Assembly (NCBI RefSeq): GCF_029983815.1
Contig: NZ_JASBYU010000006.1
Coordinates: forward strand, 20,812 to 84,811
DNA length: 64,000 nucleotides
From: Lagierella sp.
Lineage (GTDB): Bacteria > Bacillota > Clostridia > Tissierellales > Peptoniphilaceae
Direction: 5' to 3'
The translations under genes and the position numbers were made by a program. The notes under the pieces were generated by a model, which saw only the letters and a list, made by a program, of their open reading frames with translations, did not search any database and was not told the origin of the DNA. The number at the start of each line of letters is the position of its first letter. The stretch's first letter is position 1. Positions 54,098 through 62,921 of this stretch are shown piece after piece.

Positions 54098-55081
54098 TTA
54101 AAAGCCTCCTATATTATGACAACTTACAAAGTGTCCTGGTTCTAATTCTCTAAATTCTGGTACTTCCTTTTTACAAATCTCAGTAGCATAGGGACATCTT
54201 TCATGAAACCTACAACCAGTCGGCGGATTGATTGCCGAAGGAATTTCTCCCTTTAACTTTATCCTGCTTAAACTTCTAGTAAGCTTTGGATCTGGAAGGG
54301 GGATAGCCGAAAGCAAGGACTTGGTATAGGGGTGAAGTGGATTTTCATATAGCCTATTTGCATCCACCAGTTCAACCATCTTTCCTAGGTACATCACTCC
54401 GATTCTGTCAGAAATATGTTTAACTACAGAAAGATCGTGGGCTATGAAAAGATAGGTTAATCCAAACTCCCCTTGCATATCCTGTAACATGTTTACAATC
54501 TGTGCCTGTATTGAAACATCCAGTGCAGAAATAGGTTCATCACATACTATAAACTCTGGCTCCACCGCCAAAGCTCTAGCTATTCCTATACGCTGCTGTT
54601 GTCCTCCTGAAAACTCATGGGGATATCTATTGGAATGTTCCTCGTTAAGGCCGACTTTTCTTAAAAGTTCATTGACCCTTTGCCTTCTATTCTTTTTATA
54701 AAGTCCATGTATTTCCAAAGCCTCACTGACAATCTCATGTACAGTCATCCTAGGGTCCAGAGATGCAGAAGGGTCTTGAAAAATAATCTGCATTCTTCTC
54801 CTAAACTCGTACATATCAGGGTGAATGTTCTTTTTTTTGTCATATATGACATTCCCATCGTAGACTATTCGCCCCGATGTGGGTTCGTGAAGCCTTAGAA
54901 TAGTTCTTCCTAGGGTGGTTTTTCCACATCCGGACTCACCTACAATTCCTAATGTCTCCCCTTTATTTACAAAAAAGGAAACATCGTCAACCGCATGGAC
55001 CACAGCTTTATTACTAAAGGCGGTCTGTACAGGGAAATGCTTTACGATATTTTCACAAATAAGTAATTTATTATCTACCAT
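54098..55081 (-). CDS. oppF: Oligopeptide ABC transporter ATP-binding protein OppF
   Basis: This ~327-aa ATPase has Walker A GESGCGKTTLGR, the signature FSGGQQQRIGIARAL, Walker B FIVCDEPISALD and the OppF C-terminal motif PTGCRFHERCPYATEIC with its cysteines. It works with OppD as a heterodimer. ATG 55081 follows AAAGGAGG; a TTG two codons upstream opens the frame. It overlaps oppD by 11 bp. Confidence 0.95.
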   Translation of the reverse strand: MVDNKLLICENIVKHFPVQTAFSNKAVVHAVDDVSFFVNKGETLGIVGESGCGKTTLGRTILRLHEPTSGRIVYDGNVIYDKKKNIHPDMYEFRRRMQIIFQDPSASLDPRMTVHEIVSEALEIHGLYKKNRRQRVNELLRKVGLNEEHSNRYPHEFSGGQQQRIGIARALAVEPEFIVCDEPISALDVSIQAQIVNMLQDMQGEFGLTYLFIAHDLSVVKHISDRIGVMYLGKMVELVDANRLYENPLHPYTKSLLSAIPLPDPKLTRSLSRIKLKGEIPSAINPPTGCRFHERCPYATEICKKEVPEFRELEPGHFVSCHNIGGF

Positions 55082-56078
55082 TGACAACCTCCTTTATGTG
55101 AAGAAAACACTTTGACCTATGGCCCTTTTCAACCTCTACCATCGGCGGTTCCTTTCTAAGGCAAATGTTCATACAGTGTTCACATCTTGTAGAAAATCCA
55201 CATCCTTCCGGTGGATTTAACATATCTACCGGAGTTCCTTCTATACTTTCCAATCGATTTGCATCTTTATCGTCAATTCTTGGCATGGACTTTAACAGAC
55301 CCTTAGTGTAAGGATGGGATGGATTATAAAAGATTTTATCCACAGTTCCCTGTTCCACAATCCTTCCAGCATACATTACACTTACGGTGTCACAGATCTG
55401 TGCAACAACTGCTAAGTTATGAGTTATAAAGATAACGCTCATCTTGTTTTTCATTTGAACCCTCTTTATGAGTTCCAAAATCTGTGCCTGTATAGTCACA
55501 TCCAAAGCAGTTGTCGGTTCGTCAGCAATGAGGATATCCGGTTCACAGATAAGTCCCATGCCAATCATGACCCTTTGTCGCATCCCACCTGAAAGCTCGT
55601 GGGGATACTGCTTCATCCTTCTTTCCGGATTTGAGATGCCCACAAGTTCAAGCATCCTCACCGCCTTTTTATAGGCCTCATCCTTTGAAATCTTCTTGTG
55701 TACTAAAACCGCTTCCATTAGCTGATTTCCAATGGTGTACACCGGATTGAGACAGGTCATAGGATTTTGAAATATCATGGAACAATCTGCTCCTCTAAAC
55801 TGTCTCATCTGATTTTTATCAAAGTCCAATACATTTTTACCTTTGTAGAGTATCTTTCCCTTTTTCACCTTACCAGGCGATTGTAAAAGACCCATAATCC
55901 CGTAGGATTCTACGGATTTACCCGATCCGGACTCTCCCACAATCCCCATAATCTCGTTTTCATGAAGGCTATAGCAAATACTGTCTACAGCTTTAACTTC
56001 TCCTACTGGTGTGTAAAAGGAAATACTCAAATCTTCAACTTTTAAAACTTCTTTATTTAAATTATCTTTAGTTTCCAT
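55071..56078 (-). CDS. oppD: Oligopeptide ABC transporter ATP-binding protein OppD
   Basis: This ~335-aa partner of OppF has Walker A GESGSGKSVESYG, LSGGMRQRVMIGMGL, Walker B ILIADEPTTALD and the C-terminal cysteine cluster (GCGFSTRCEHCMNIC). The start is GTG 56084 or ATG 56078; AGGTG fits the latter. Confidence 0.95.
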   Translation of the reverse strand: METKDNLNKEVLKVEDLSISFYTPVGEVKAVDSICYSLHENEIMGIVGESGSGKSVESYGIMGLLQSPGKVKKGKILYKGKNVLDFDKNQMRQFRGADCSMIFQNPMTCLNPVYTIGNQLMEAVLVHKKISKDEAYKKAVRMLELVGISNPERRMKQYPHELSGGMRQRVMIGMGLICEPDILIADEPTTALDVTIQAQILELIKRVQMKNKMSVIFITHNLAVVAQICDTVSVMYAGRIVEQGTVDKIFYNPSHPYTKGLLKSMPRIDDKDANRLESIEGTPVDMLNPPEGCGFSTRCEHCMNICLRKEPPMVEVEKGHRSKCFLHIKEVVNGR

Positions 56079-56086
56079 AATCACAC

Positions 56087-57112
56087 CTACTTTTTCAATC
56101 TTGGATCTAGTGCATCCCTAAGCCCATCGGCGAATAGATTTAGAGACAATATCATCAAACTCAACAAAAGGGAAGGAATTATAAGCCTATAGGCATAGGA
56201 GTAAATTCCACCTAGGGCATCCGCCGCCATAGCTCCCAAGGATGTCATTGGCGCTGAAACCCCAATTCCTAAAAAAGATAGAAATGATTCTAGAAATATT
56301 GCTGAAGGTATTTGCATTGCCGTCATGACTATAATCTGTCCAATACAGTTTGGAAAAAGATGTCTTTTTATGACCCTCTTCTTTGAACCACCTAAGGCTT
56401 CCACCGCCGTTACAAACTCCTGTTTCTTAAGCATTAGCACTTGACCTCTGATAATCCTTGCCATTCCCACCCAATACAGTAGTCCAAAGGCTATAAAGAT
56501 GGATACCAGGGCAGGTCCCAAAGTTGCAAGCTTCTTTGCAATTGCCGAGTTGGAGTTGTTTACAAAACTCTTCATCGGTTGTGAAATGCCTATGGATAAT
56601 AAAATAACAACTAAGACGTCGGGGATGGAGTAGATTAAATCCAAAATCCTCATCATGATTGCATCGACTCTTCCACCAAAATATCCTGAAATGGAACCAT
56701 ATATTGTTCCAATGATTAGAACTATCAGGGATGCAAAGACCCCTACTATAAGGGAAACCCTGGTTCCATACATGGTTCTAACCATAATATTACGCCCTAG
56801 CTTGTCTGTCCCAAAGGGATATTTCAATGAGGGGAATAGATTTTCATCTCCCCTAAACTGTGTCGTATAGTCCCCTTTTACAAAATAGGGTCCAATAAAT
56901 GCAAATATGAATACTATCAGTAAAAATCCAAGAGATACCATTGCCACCTTGTTTTCTTTAAGACGTCTAAAAGCGTCTTGAAAATAGGATGTGGAAGGAG
57001 CTTTCGTTATAAAGTTCTCCTTTGACTCCTGGGAAGCAAGTTCAAAGTCATCTTCTTTAAATTCGTATTCATCTAATTTGAGTTTAGAATTTAAACTAAG
57101 TAAATTATCCAT
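56087..57112 (-). CDS. oppC: Oligopeptide ABC transporter permease OppC
   Basis: This 341-aa membrane protein has a cytoplasmic N-terminal extension and six helices with the EAA loop (AVEALGGSKKRVIKRHLFPN). The OppC/DppC signature FGTDKLGRN follows the first helix. It sits one base from oppB. Confidence 0.94.
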   Translation of the reverse strand: MDNLLSLNSKLKLDEYEFKEDDFELASQESKENFITKAPSTSYFQDAFRRLKENKVAMVSLGFLLIVFIFAFIGPYFVKGDYTTQFRGDENLFPSLKYPFGTDKLGRNIMVRTMYGTRVSLIVGVFASLIVLIIGTIYGSISGYFGGRVDAIMMRILDLIYSIPDVLVVILLSIGISQPMKSFVNNSNSAIAKKLATLGPALVSIFIAFGLLYWVGMARIIRGQVLMLKKQEFVTAVEALGGSKKRVIKRHLFPNCIGQIIVMTAMQIPSAIFLESFLSFLGIGVSAPMTSLGAMAADALGGIYSYAYRLIIPSLLLSLMILSLNLFADGLRDALDPRLKK

Positions 57113-57113
57113 T

Positions 57114-58043
57114 TTAAGCTCCTTTCGTTAAATCTATTCGTGGATCTATAAATCTATATAAAATGTCTACCACCATGTTCATGAAGATTACAAGGGCTGC
57201 AAAGAATAATGTTGTCGCCATTATTATGGGATAGTCTCTGTTTAGTACAGAGTTAATAAAATATCGCCCAAGACCTTGTACTGAAAACACGGATTCAACT
57301 ACCATGGACCCGGTTATGATTCCAGCAGTCAGTGGACCAAGATAGGTAAGTACTGGTATAAAAGCGTTCTTTAAAGCGTGTTTAAAGAGTATCTTTCCTT
57401 CAGAAACTCCCTTTGCCCTTGCCGTTCTAATATAGTCCTGGCCGATTGCATCCAGCATCGATGACCTCGATAGTCTTGCTATATAGCACATAGGATAAAA
57501 TCCTAGGGAGAAGCAAGGCATCAAGTAGGACTTAAAGGAATTTAAACCCATGGTAGGTAGAGCCTTTAACTTTACTCCAAAGAAGAGCAGTAAAAGAGTT
57601 GCAACTACAAACCCTGGAGCAGAAATCCCAATGGTGGTTAAAACCCTAAGTATAGAATCCAACCTTTCGCCACGATGATAAGCCGCAAGGCAACCTAGTG
57701 GAACTCCCACTATTATGGCCCAAAACAGTGCCAACAACCCAAGCTTCGCACTGGTAGGAAACATCTCTTCAATGATGTCCATAACAGGCCTATCCTTTTG
57801 CATCTTAAGGGAAACTCCGAACTCTCCTTTAAGAGCATTTGTAATAAATTTTTTTAATTGAACCGAATAGGGTTGGTCCAGTCCATATTTTTTGTTTAAT
57901 GCAGCCAGTACCTCCGGAGATTGGGTCTTCTCACTTGCAAAGGGAGACCCGGGCACCAGCTTCATTAGAAAGAATGTTATACAAGTTACCAAAAATAAAA
58001 CTGCGATAGCTTGTAAAATTCTCTTGAAAATGTATTTTGTCAT
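57114..58043 (-). CDS. oppB: Oligopeptide ABC transporter permease OppB
   Basis: This 309-aa permease has six membrane helices, the family start KYIFKRILQAIAVLFLVT and the EAA loop RTARAKGVSEGKILFKHALK. AGGAGG precedes the ATG. It is the first gene of oppBCDFA, preceded by a good promoter (58098-58126). Confidence 0.94.
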   Translation of the reverse strand: MTKYIFKRILQAIAVLFLVTCITFFLMKLVPGSPFASEKTQSPEVLAALNKKYGLDQPYSVQLKKFITNALKGEFGVSLKMQKDRPVMDIIEEMFPTSAKLGLLALFWAIIVGVPLGCLAAYHRGERLDSILRVLTTIGISAPGFVVATLLLLFFGVKLKALPTMGLNSFKSYLMPCFSLGFYPMCYIARLSRSSMLDAIGQDYIRTARAKGVSEGKILFKHALKNAFIPVLTYLGPLTAGIITGSMVVESVFSVQGLGRYFINSVLNRDYPIIMATTLFFAALVIFMNMVVDILYRFIDPRIDLTKGA

Positions 58044-58064
58044 AGCCGCCTCCTTATAAAATCG

Positions 58065-58085
58065 AGCACTTAAATACTAAGTGCT
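58065..58085 (-). promoter_or_regulatory. Leader hairpin of the opp operon
   Basis: AGCACTTA (58065-58072) and TAAGTGCT (58078-58085) form an 8-bp perfect stem between the promoter and the oppB RBS, close to the predicted transcription start. It could be an operator or an mRNA stabiliser. Confidence 0.5.
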
Positions 58086-58097
58086 TGGTTTCGTACA

Positions 58098-58126
58098 ATT
58101 ATACACTTTATCAATTTAAATTGCAA
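58098..58126 (-). promoter_or_regulatory. Promoter of oppBCDFA
   Basis: TTGCAA (58121-58126), a 17-bp spacer and TATAAT (58098-58103) on the minus strand form a near-consensus sigma-A promoter. No gene is seen in 58127-58446. Confidence 0.75.
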
Positions 58127-58446
58127 GCTTTATGCAGTATTAAAGTTAAATTCTGTTAAACGTTGCTATTTCAATGTTAGTAAGATGTTTTTCGACTTTT
58201 TAAATAGAAATCATCAAATTTTTTAGAATAATTTACGAGAATTTTAATTTAATTTTATGTAAATTTTTGGAAATTTTTGCTATTTTCAACTTTTCACAGT
58301 AAATACCTTGAATAAAACCCATTCATATAACTTCATTTTACCTATATTATTTTGTTATTTTTATGGCAAGCTTTATTAAATTAGTCGACCTTTTAGCTTG
58401 TTTAAAATCAATTCAAAATAAGCCTCTGGGATTGTATTTTAGACAT

Positions 58447-58485
58447 TAAAAAATCCCCTTTGCCATAAATTAGCAAAGAGGATTT
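58447..58485 (-). terminator. Terminator of the surface-protein gene
   Basis: A 13-bp stem with one mismatch (58451-58463 with 58473-58485; GCAAAG/CTTTGC core) is followed by a T-run on the minus strand, 14 bp after the stop. Confidence 0.85.
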
Positions 58486-58499
58486 CTAAATTTAATGTC

Positions 58500-61400
58500 C
58501 TAGTTTTTAAAAAATTCTAAAACATCTTTACCTATTAAACTGTCTCCTCCAATTATATGAAGGGTGTTTGCTTCTATTTTATCCAAATAGTCCTTAAGCT
58601 TTTTGTCCTTATTGTCCACCAATAAAACAGAACTGTTTTTTATGTGAACAACAGGTGCTATACTAAGGGCGTCTGCATATTCTCTACCAGAAGCTAGGAA
58701 GATTTCATCTTTTACATTAAGTTCCTTTAAAACGTTTAAAGACGTTTCGTATCTGTCCTTACCATAAATTCTCTTGGTAGAGCCACTTTCTTTTTCAGCG
58801 GCCACAGATACGCTGCCTCTTCCTCCTACAATGACCTTTTCACCACTTAGTTTCTTTAAAAATGAGATATTGTCATTTCCATCTTTAACCAATAGGATTG
58901 AAGCTTTGTATTTGTTGGTAAGTCCACTAGATGAAAGAGCATCTGGGAAGTCTTTACCATCCACCACTATCATATTTTCATTGTTGGTAAGACCCATTAC
59001 CCTTTGTGCAACTAGTTTTGAAGTTTCATATCGATCCTTACCTGCGATCATTTCAACCTTTAGAATATTCTTTAAATCATTTTCAACGGTTAGGTTCACA
59101 GAGGAGTCTCCACCTATGATTATTGCATTTTTCGCTCCTAATCTTTTTATTTCATCCTTTAAGGAAGATCTTAGTCCGTCCTTTCCAACTTGTAAAATAG
59201 GCGCATTTACTATACCTGCAAAACCACCGGCACTTAAGGCGTCAGAATAATTGTAGCCATCTACAATAATCACTTCGTCTGAATTATTAAAGTATTTTTT
59301 AGAGACTTCAATTGAGGTCTCAACTCTATCCCTACCACTAATCCTATCGACTTCACGCTTTACTGGTGTTACTGGAATTGGATCAGTAGGGCTAGGATCA
59401 TTTCTCTTACCTGACCTTATTACATCTCTCTTAGCTTTATCTAAAGCCTTTACAAAGTCATCCAAAACACCTTGTTCGAAAGCTTCATTTAATGCCTTCT
59501 TGGACTGTTCCAAGACGTCTAAAAGATTTTGTTTCTCTCTTCTCCTACCTCTGTTAAAATCTCTAGAGTTTAAAAACTCTTCAATTTCAGATATCTTTTC
59601 TTCCAAGGCCTTAGTGTCAAGTTCCACTAGTATTATTTCGTGGAATTTTGATTCAGGGAAGTTTAAATGTTCAGGATTTCTAGTATATAATTTTACAATT
59701 CTAGGATTTTTCTCCTCGTCGATATTGTTTTTAAAGGCGTCCTTGTGTAAACTCTTTAAAGAATTAGGTAGATTTACAGTGTCTAAAATCCCTTCTGCAA
59801 AGGCGGATTTCTTTATATCTTCAACGCCTTCTTCTAGTACTAAATGCCTTAAATACTTAAACTTTTTATTGTGTTCAAAGGCATTTGGACCAATTTCCTT
59901 TACATTGCCAGGAATTGTAATTTTTTCCATTCTATGACCCATAAAGGCCCTTCTGTCGATTTTTTCCAATGTAGATGGAAATACCAATTCCTTAAATGGC
60001 GCCCCTTGGAATGCTGAGGATCCTATGGTCTTAACCCCTTCAGGAATTTCAAAGTCCGTTAAGTATATATCCCTAGCAAAACATCCATCTGGAATATATT
60101 CCATGGATTTTGAGTAATTAACCTTTGTAAAGAGATTAAGTGAGAAGGCACCGTTACCTATTTCTGTTACAGAGTCTGGTATGGTAAGTTCTCCCTTCAA
60201 TTGATTTCCATTAAAGGCAGTCATCCCTATGGATTTTAAAGTCTTTGGAAAATCCAAACTCTCCAATGCGTTGTATTTAAATGCGGACTTTCCAATCTGC
60301 TCTAATTTTTCAGGAAATACTACAGTTCTCATACCCTCAGGAGACTGAATGTCATCTGTTGCAACTATAACATCATCATCGGACATAGGAAAGGCATCGT
60401 CTCCTATCCTTTTAATACTTTCTCCATCCTTGTTATAGCTTGGTAAAACCACATCCTTATTGTATTCAAACTTATCTTTACCAGAAGCTGTAAATCCATT
60501 TATACTGTCTTTTTCTATTATAAAGTCATCCAGGTTATATTGCATTTCTGGTTTTACTTCAAGGTTTTCCATGGCTTCACTTAACTTTTTAACAGCATGG
60601 TCCACTTCCCCCTTAGTTACATTAGGGTCTAAGGATAAGTCTTTACCATGTTCCAACCAGGTTGAAAGCTCTGCCCAGCTATCATCGGTGTATAGATGCT
60701 TAACCAGTTCTTGGGCTTCTTTTATAAGTTCATTTAGTTTCGTCTTATCCGTACCAATCAGAGTAAGACCTGAGATGGCTTCATTTAAATCCGAAGTTGC
60801 CTTATCCACTTGGTCCTGTGTTGAGTCATAGTCCTTCATAACCTCCCTAGCCACATCCAATTTATTAAGAAGGTTTACTGAACTTTCCTCTGTATACTGA
60901 CTTAAACTGTAACTGCTAGCTTTCTTAATAGCGTTATAAAGCTCTTGTCTATCAACTTCAGATTTTAAGATAAACTCCTGGTACTCACTGTTTTTAATAT
61001 AAGTTGAAGAGCTTAGGTGTTCAGGATTTCTCGTATAGATATATACCTTTCCATAACCTACACCTTCACCGGACTTTATCGGCTCCATTCCAGGGTTACC
61101 CCTAAATACATATCCAAGGGTCTTAAACGCGGAGAATGGATAATCCACTGACTTTATTTGGTTATAGGCAAAGGAATAGTTGTCCAATTGAATTAAGTTT
61201 ACTTCATCGGATATGGTTAAATCCGAGATTTCATTGTAGGCAAAAGCCTCATTACCAACCTTCCAAGTGTTTGCAGGCAGATGCAATTTACCTATGGAAT
61301 TGTTCTTAAAAGCATAGGAATCAATAATATGTGTCGCCTCAGGCAATGTCAATTCGGTTATCTCATTATCCGCAAAAGCTCCTGCACGAATAATGAAATT

Positions 61401-62753
61401 CCCCTGCTCTGGATAGACATCTGGAAGTTTTACACTGGTAATCTTCATATTCTTAAAGGCATTTTCCCCTACTCCTAGAACAGGCATATCTTTTCCATCC
61501 ATATTGATGGAATTTGGTAAAACCAAGTCCTTGTCTGTTTCCAACTTTGCCTTACCCTTTTCACTAAGACCTGTAATGGTCAATGAGTCCTTATACTTAG
61601 ATATCTTGTCGCTAATTACTTCATAAGTAAAGTCGTCTTGTACCCATGGAGTTTGAACTTTGGATTCGACAAATTTTACCTTGCCGACAATCTTTGTCCT
61701 TGCAAGGATTTCATCAGGACAACCTTCGGTACATACATCACCCTTAGGGTTAAATTTAGTCATCACATCTTCTGGAATGTTTGAAAAGCTTGCCTCTATA
61801 GAAACTTCCTGTTCCTTAGAACTATCGACATCAACGCTATTCCAGTTAACGGGAATTTCGTAAATTTCTCCTTGACCTTCACTAAGGCTTTGGAAGTCAT
61901 TTTCACTTATTGCAGAATTTAGTTGGACTTTTTCTTTCAAAAGTTTTATTAAATCCTCTTTACTGGTTCCAACTTTAGCCTCAATTGTACCAAAGTCTAA
62001 AGTTATAGGTTCTGTTGTAGTAAAGGCCCTCGCCTTTATGGTAACTTGTCTTCCTTGAGGAATGTCTAAATTATTTTGGAGATTGCCAAAGGTGTATTCA
62101 GAAATAAAAAGCTTCTTTCCTTTAGGTGCAATCCTTAAAGTTACATCATTGGAGCCTTTTCTAAATAAAAACCTTCCTAACTCCTCTAGGTTTGAACCTA
62201 AAACCAGTTCTCCTTCCATGGATTTGTTCCCCATAAATAGATCTGGTCCTGTGGTCTTTAAGGTATCTGGGAAGTTTACCGTCTTTAACTTAGCATTGCC
62301 CATTAAAGCCTTATCTGAAAGCACTTCCAGTCCTTCTGGTAGAACTAAAGTTTCAAGGCTAGTTACTACTATTCCGGAAAAATCAATAGACTTTAAGGTA
62401 GATGGAAGATTGATTTCCTTTAAATTAGGTAATTTCATAAATGAATTTTTTCCAATGGTCTCTACCCCTTCAGGCACAGTTACCTTAACCAGGGTTTTCT
62501 TTCCTGAAAAAGCACTATTTCCAATATGCTTTACAGAAACTCCACCAATGGTCTTTGGAATGATTAACTCTTCAGCTTCACCATTGTACTTAGTTATGGT
62601 CTGAGTAGTTTCATCAAATTCATAGTCCCCTTCTACAATAGAAAGGAGTTTCGGATTTTCTGAAACCTTTTCCTCTGCCAATGAATTTATAGGAAAGGCT
62701 CCTATAACCATGGCAAAGATTAACAATAAAGATACTATCCTCTTTTTATTCAT
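58500..62753 (-). CDS. Large surface protein with BspA-type leucine-rich repeats and three CWB2 cell-wall anchors
   Basis: The 1417-aa secreted protein has a signal peptide (MNKKRIVSLLLIFAMVIGAF...SLAEE). Three LRR_5 blocks follow, at about 40-245, 371-560 and 738-1044, with repeats such as VETIGKNSFMKLPNLKEINL. An Ig-like segment (about 255-365) carries CTEGC. Two FIVAR-like helical modules occupy 598-736 and a third helical region 1045-1115. A Pro/Thr linker leads to three cell wall binding repeats of type 2 (about 1136-1417; each with GKDRYETS and the GGDS or GGRGS motif). CWB2 binds the anionic polymer in the wall and anchors surface proteins in clostridia. LRR_5 proteins often mediate adhesion. 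The substrate or host ligand is unknown. GGGGG lies 6 nt before the ATG; the gene is single, with its own promoter. Confidence 0.9.
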   Translation of the reverse strand: MNKKRIVSLLLIFAMVIGAFPINSLAEEKVSENPKLLSIVEGDYEFDETTQTITKYNGEAEELIIPKTIGGVSVKHIGNSAFSGKKTLVKVTVPEGVETIGKNSFMKLPNLKEINLPSTLKSIDFSGIVVTSLETLVLPEGLEVLSDKALMGNAKLKTVNFPDTLKTTGPDLFMGNKSMEGELVLGSNLEELGRFLFRKGSNDVTLRIAPKGKKLFISEYTFGNLQNNLDIPQGRQVTIKARAFTTTEPITLDFGTIEAKVGTSKEDLIKLLKEKVQLNSAISENDFQSLSEGQGEIYEIPVNWNSVDVDSSKEQEVSIEASFSNIPEDVMTKFNPKGDVCTEGCPDEILARTKIVGKVKFVESKVQTPWVQDDFTYEVISDKISKYKDSLTITGLSEKGKAKLETDKDLVLPNSINMDGKDMPVLGVGENAFKNMKITSVKLPDVYPEQGNFIIRAGAFADNEITELTLPEATHIIDSYAFKNNSIGKLHLPANTWKVGNEAFAYNEISDLTISDEVNLIQLDNYSFAYNQIKSVDYPFSAFKTLGYVFRGNPGMEPIKSGEGVGYGKVYIYTRNPEHLSSSTYIKNSEYQEFILKSEVDRQELYNAIKKASSYSLSQYTEESSVNLLNKLDVAREVMKDYDSTQDQVDKATSDLNEAISGLTLIGTDKTKLNELIKEAQELVKHLYTDDSWAELSTWLEHGKDLSLDPNVTKGEVDHAVKKLSEAMENLEVKPEMQYNLDDFIIEKDSINGFTASGKDKFEYNKDVVLPSYNKDGESIKRIGDDAFPMSDDDVIVATDDIQSPEGMRTVVFPEKLEQIGKSAFKYNALESLDFPKTLKSIGMTAFNGNQLKGELTIPDSVTEIGNGAFSLNLFTKVNYSKSMEYIPDGCFARDIYLTDFEIPEGVKTIGSSAFQGAPFKELVFPSTLEKIDRRAFMGHRMEKITIPGNVKEIGPNAFEHNKKFKYLRHLVLEEGVEDIKKSAFAEGILDTVNLPNSLKSLHKDAFKNNIDEEKNPRIVKLYTRNPEHLNFPESKFHEIILVELDTKALEEKISEIEEFLNSRDFNRGRRREKQNLLDVLEQSKKALNEAFEQGVLDDFVKALDKAKRDVIRSGKRNDPSPTDPIPVTPVKREVDRISGRDRVETSIEVSKKYFNNSDEVIIVDGYNYSDALSAGGFAGIVNAPILQVGKDGLRSSLKDEIKRLGAKNAIIIGGDSSVNLTVENDLKNILKVEMIAGKDRYETSKLVAQRVMGLTNNENMIVVDGKDFPDALSSSGLTNKYKASILLVKDGNDNISFLKKLSGEKVIVGGRGSVSVAAEKESGSTKRIYGKDRYETSLNVLKELNVKDEIFLASGREYADALSIAPVVHIKNSSVLLVDNKDKKLKDYLDKIEANTLHIIGGDSLIGKDVLEFFKN

Positions 62754-62795
62754 GGTTTCCCCCTTTTATTGATTTATAAGATAAATCTTTCTTAC

Positions 62796-62801
62796 ATTAT
62801 A
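62796..62801 (-). promoter_or_regulatory. -10 element of the surface-protein gene
   Basis: TATAAT on the minus strand about 42 bp before the ATG, with a weak -35 (TGGCAC) 17 bp further. Confidence 0.5.
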
Positions 62802-62851
62802 ACATTACCTCATAAACTGTGCCACTTTATGCTCACAAATGGCATGAATCG

Positions 62852-62880
62852 TTTACAATCCCCCATAACTGTGATAAAAT
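62852..62880 (+). promoter_or_regulatory. Promoter of ychF
   Basis: TTTACA (62852-62857), a 17-bp spacer and TAAAAT (62875-62880), 41 bp before the ychF ATG. Confidence 0.65.
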
Positions 62881-62921
62881 CAATATGATTTTTTATGACT
62901 ATATGAAGGAAGAGGGATTAC

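Noticed and set aside
62062..62604. 180-aa plus-strand frame inside the surface-protein gene
   Set aside because: It is antisense to a clearly coding leucine-rich-repeat region, has no ribosome site and no protein-like pattern.
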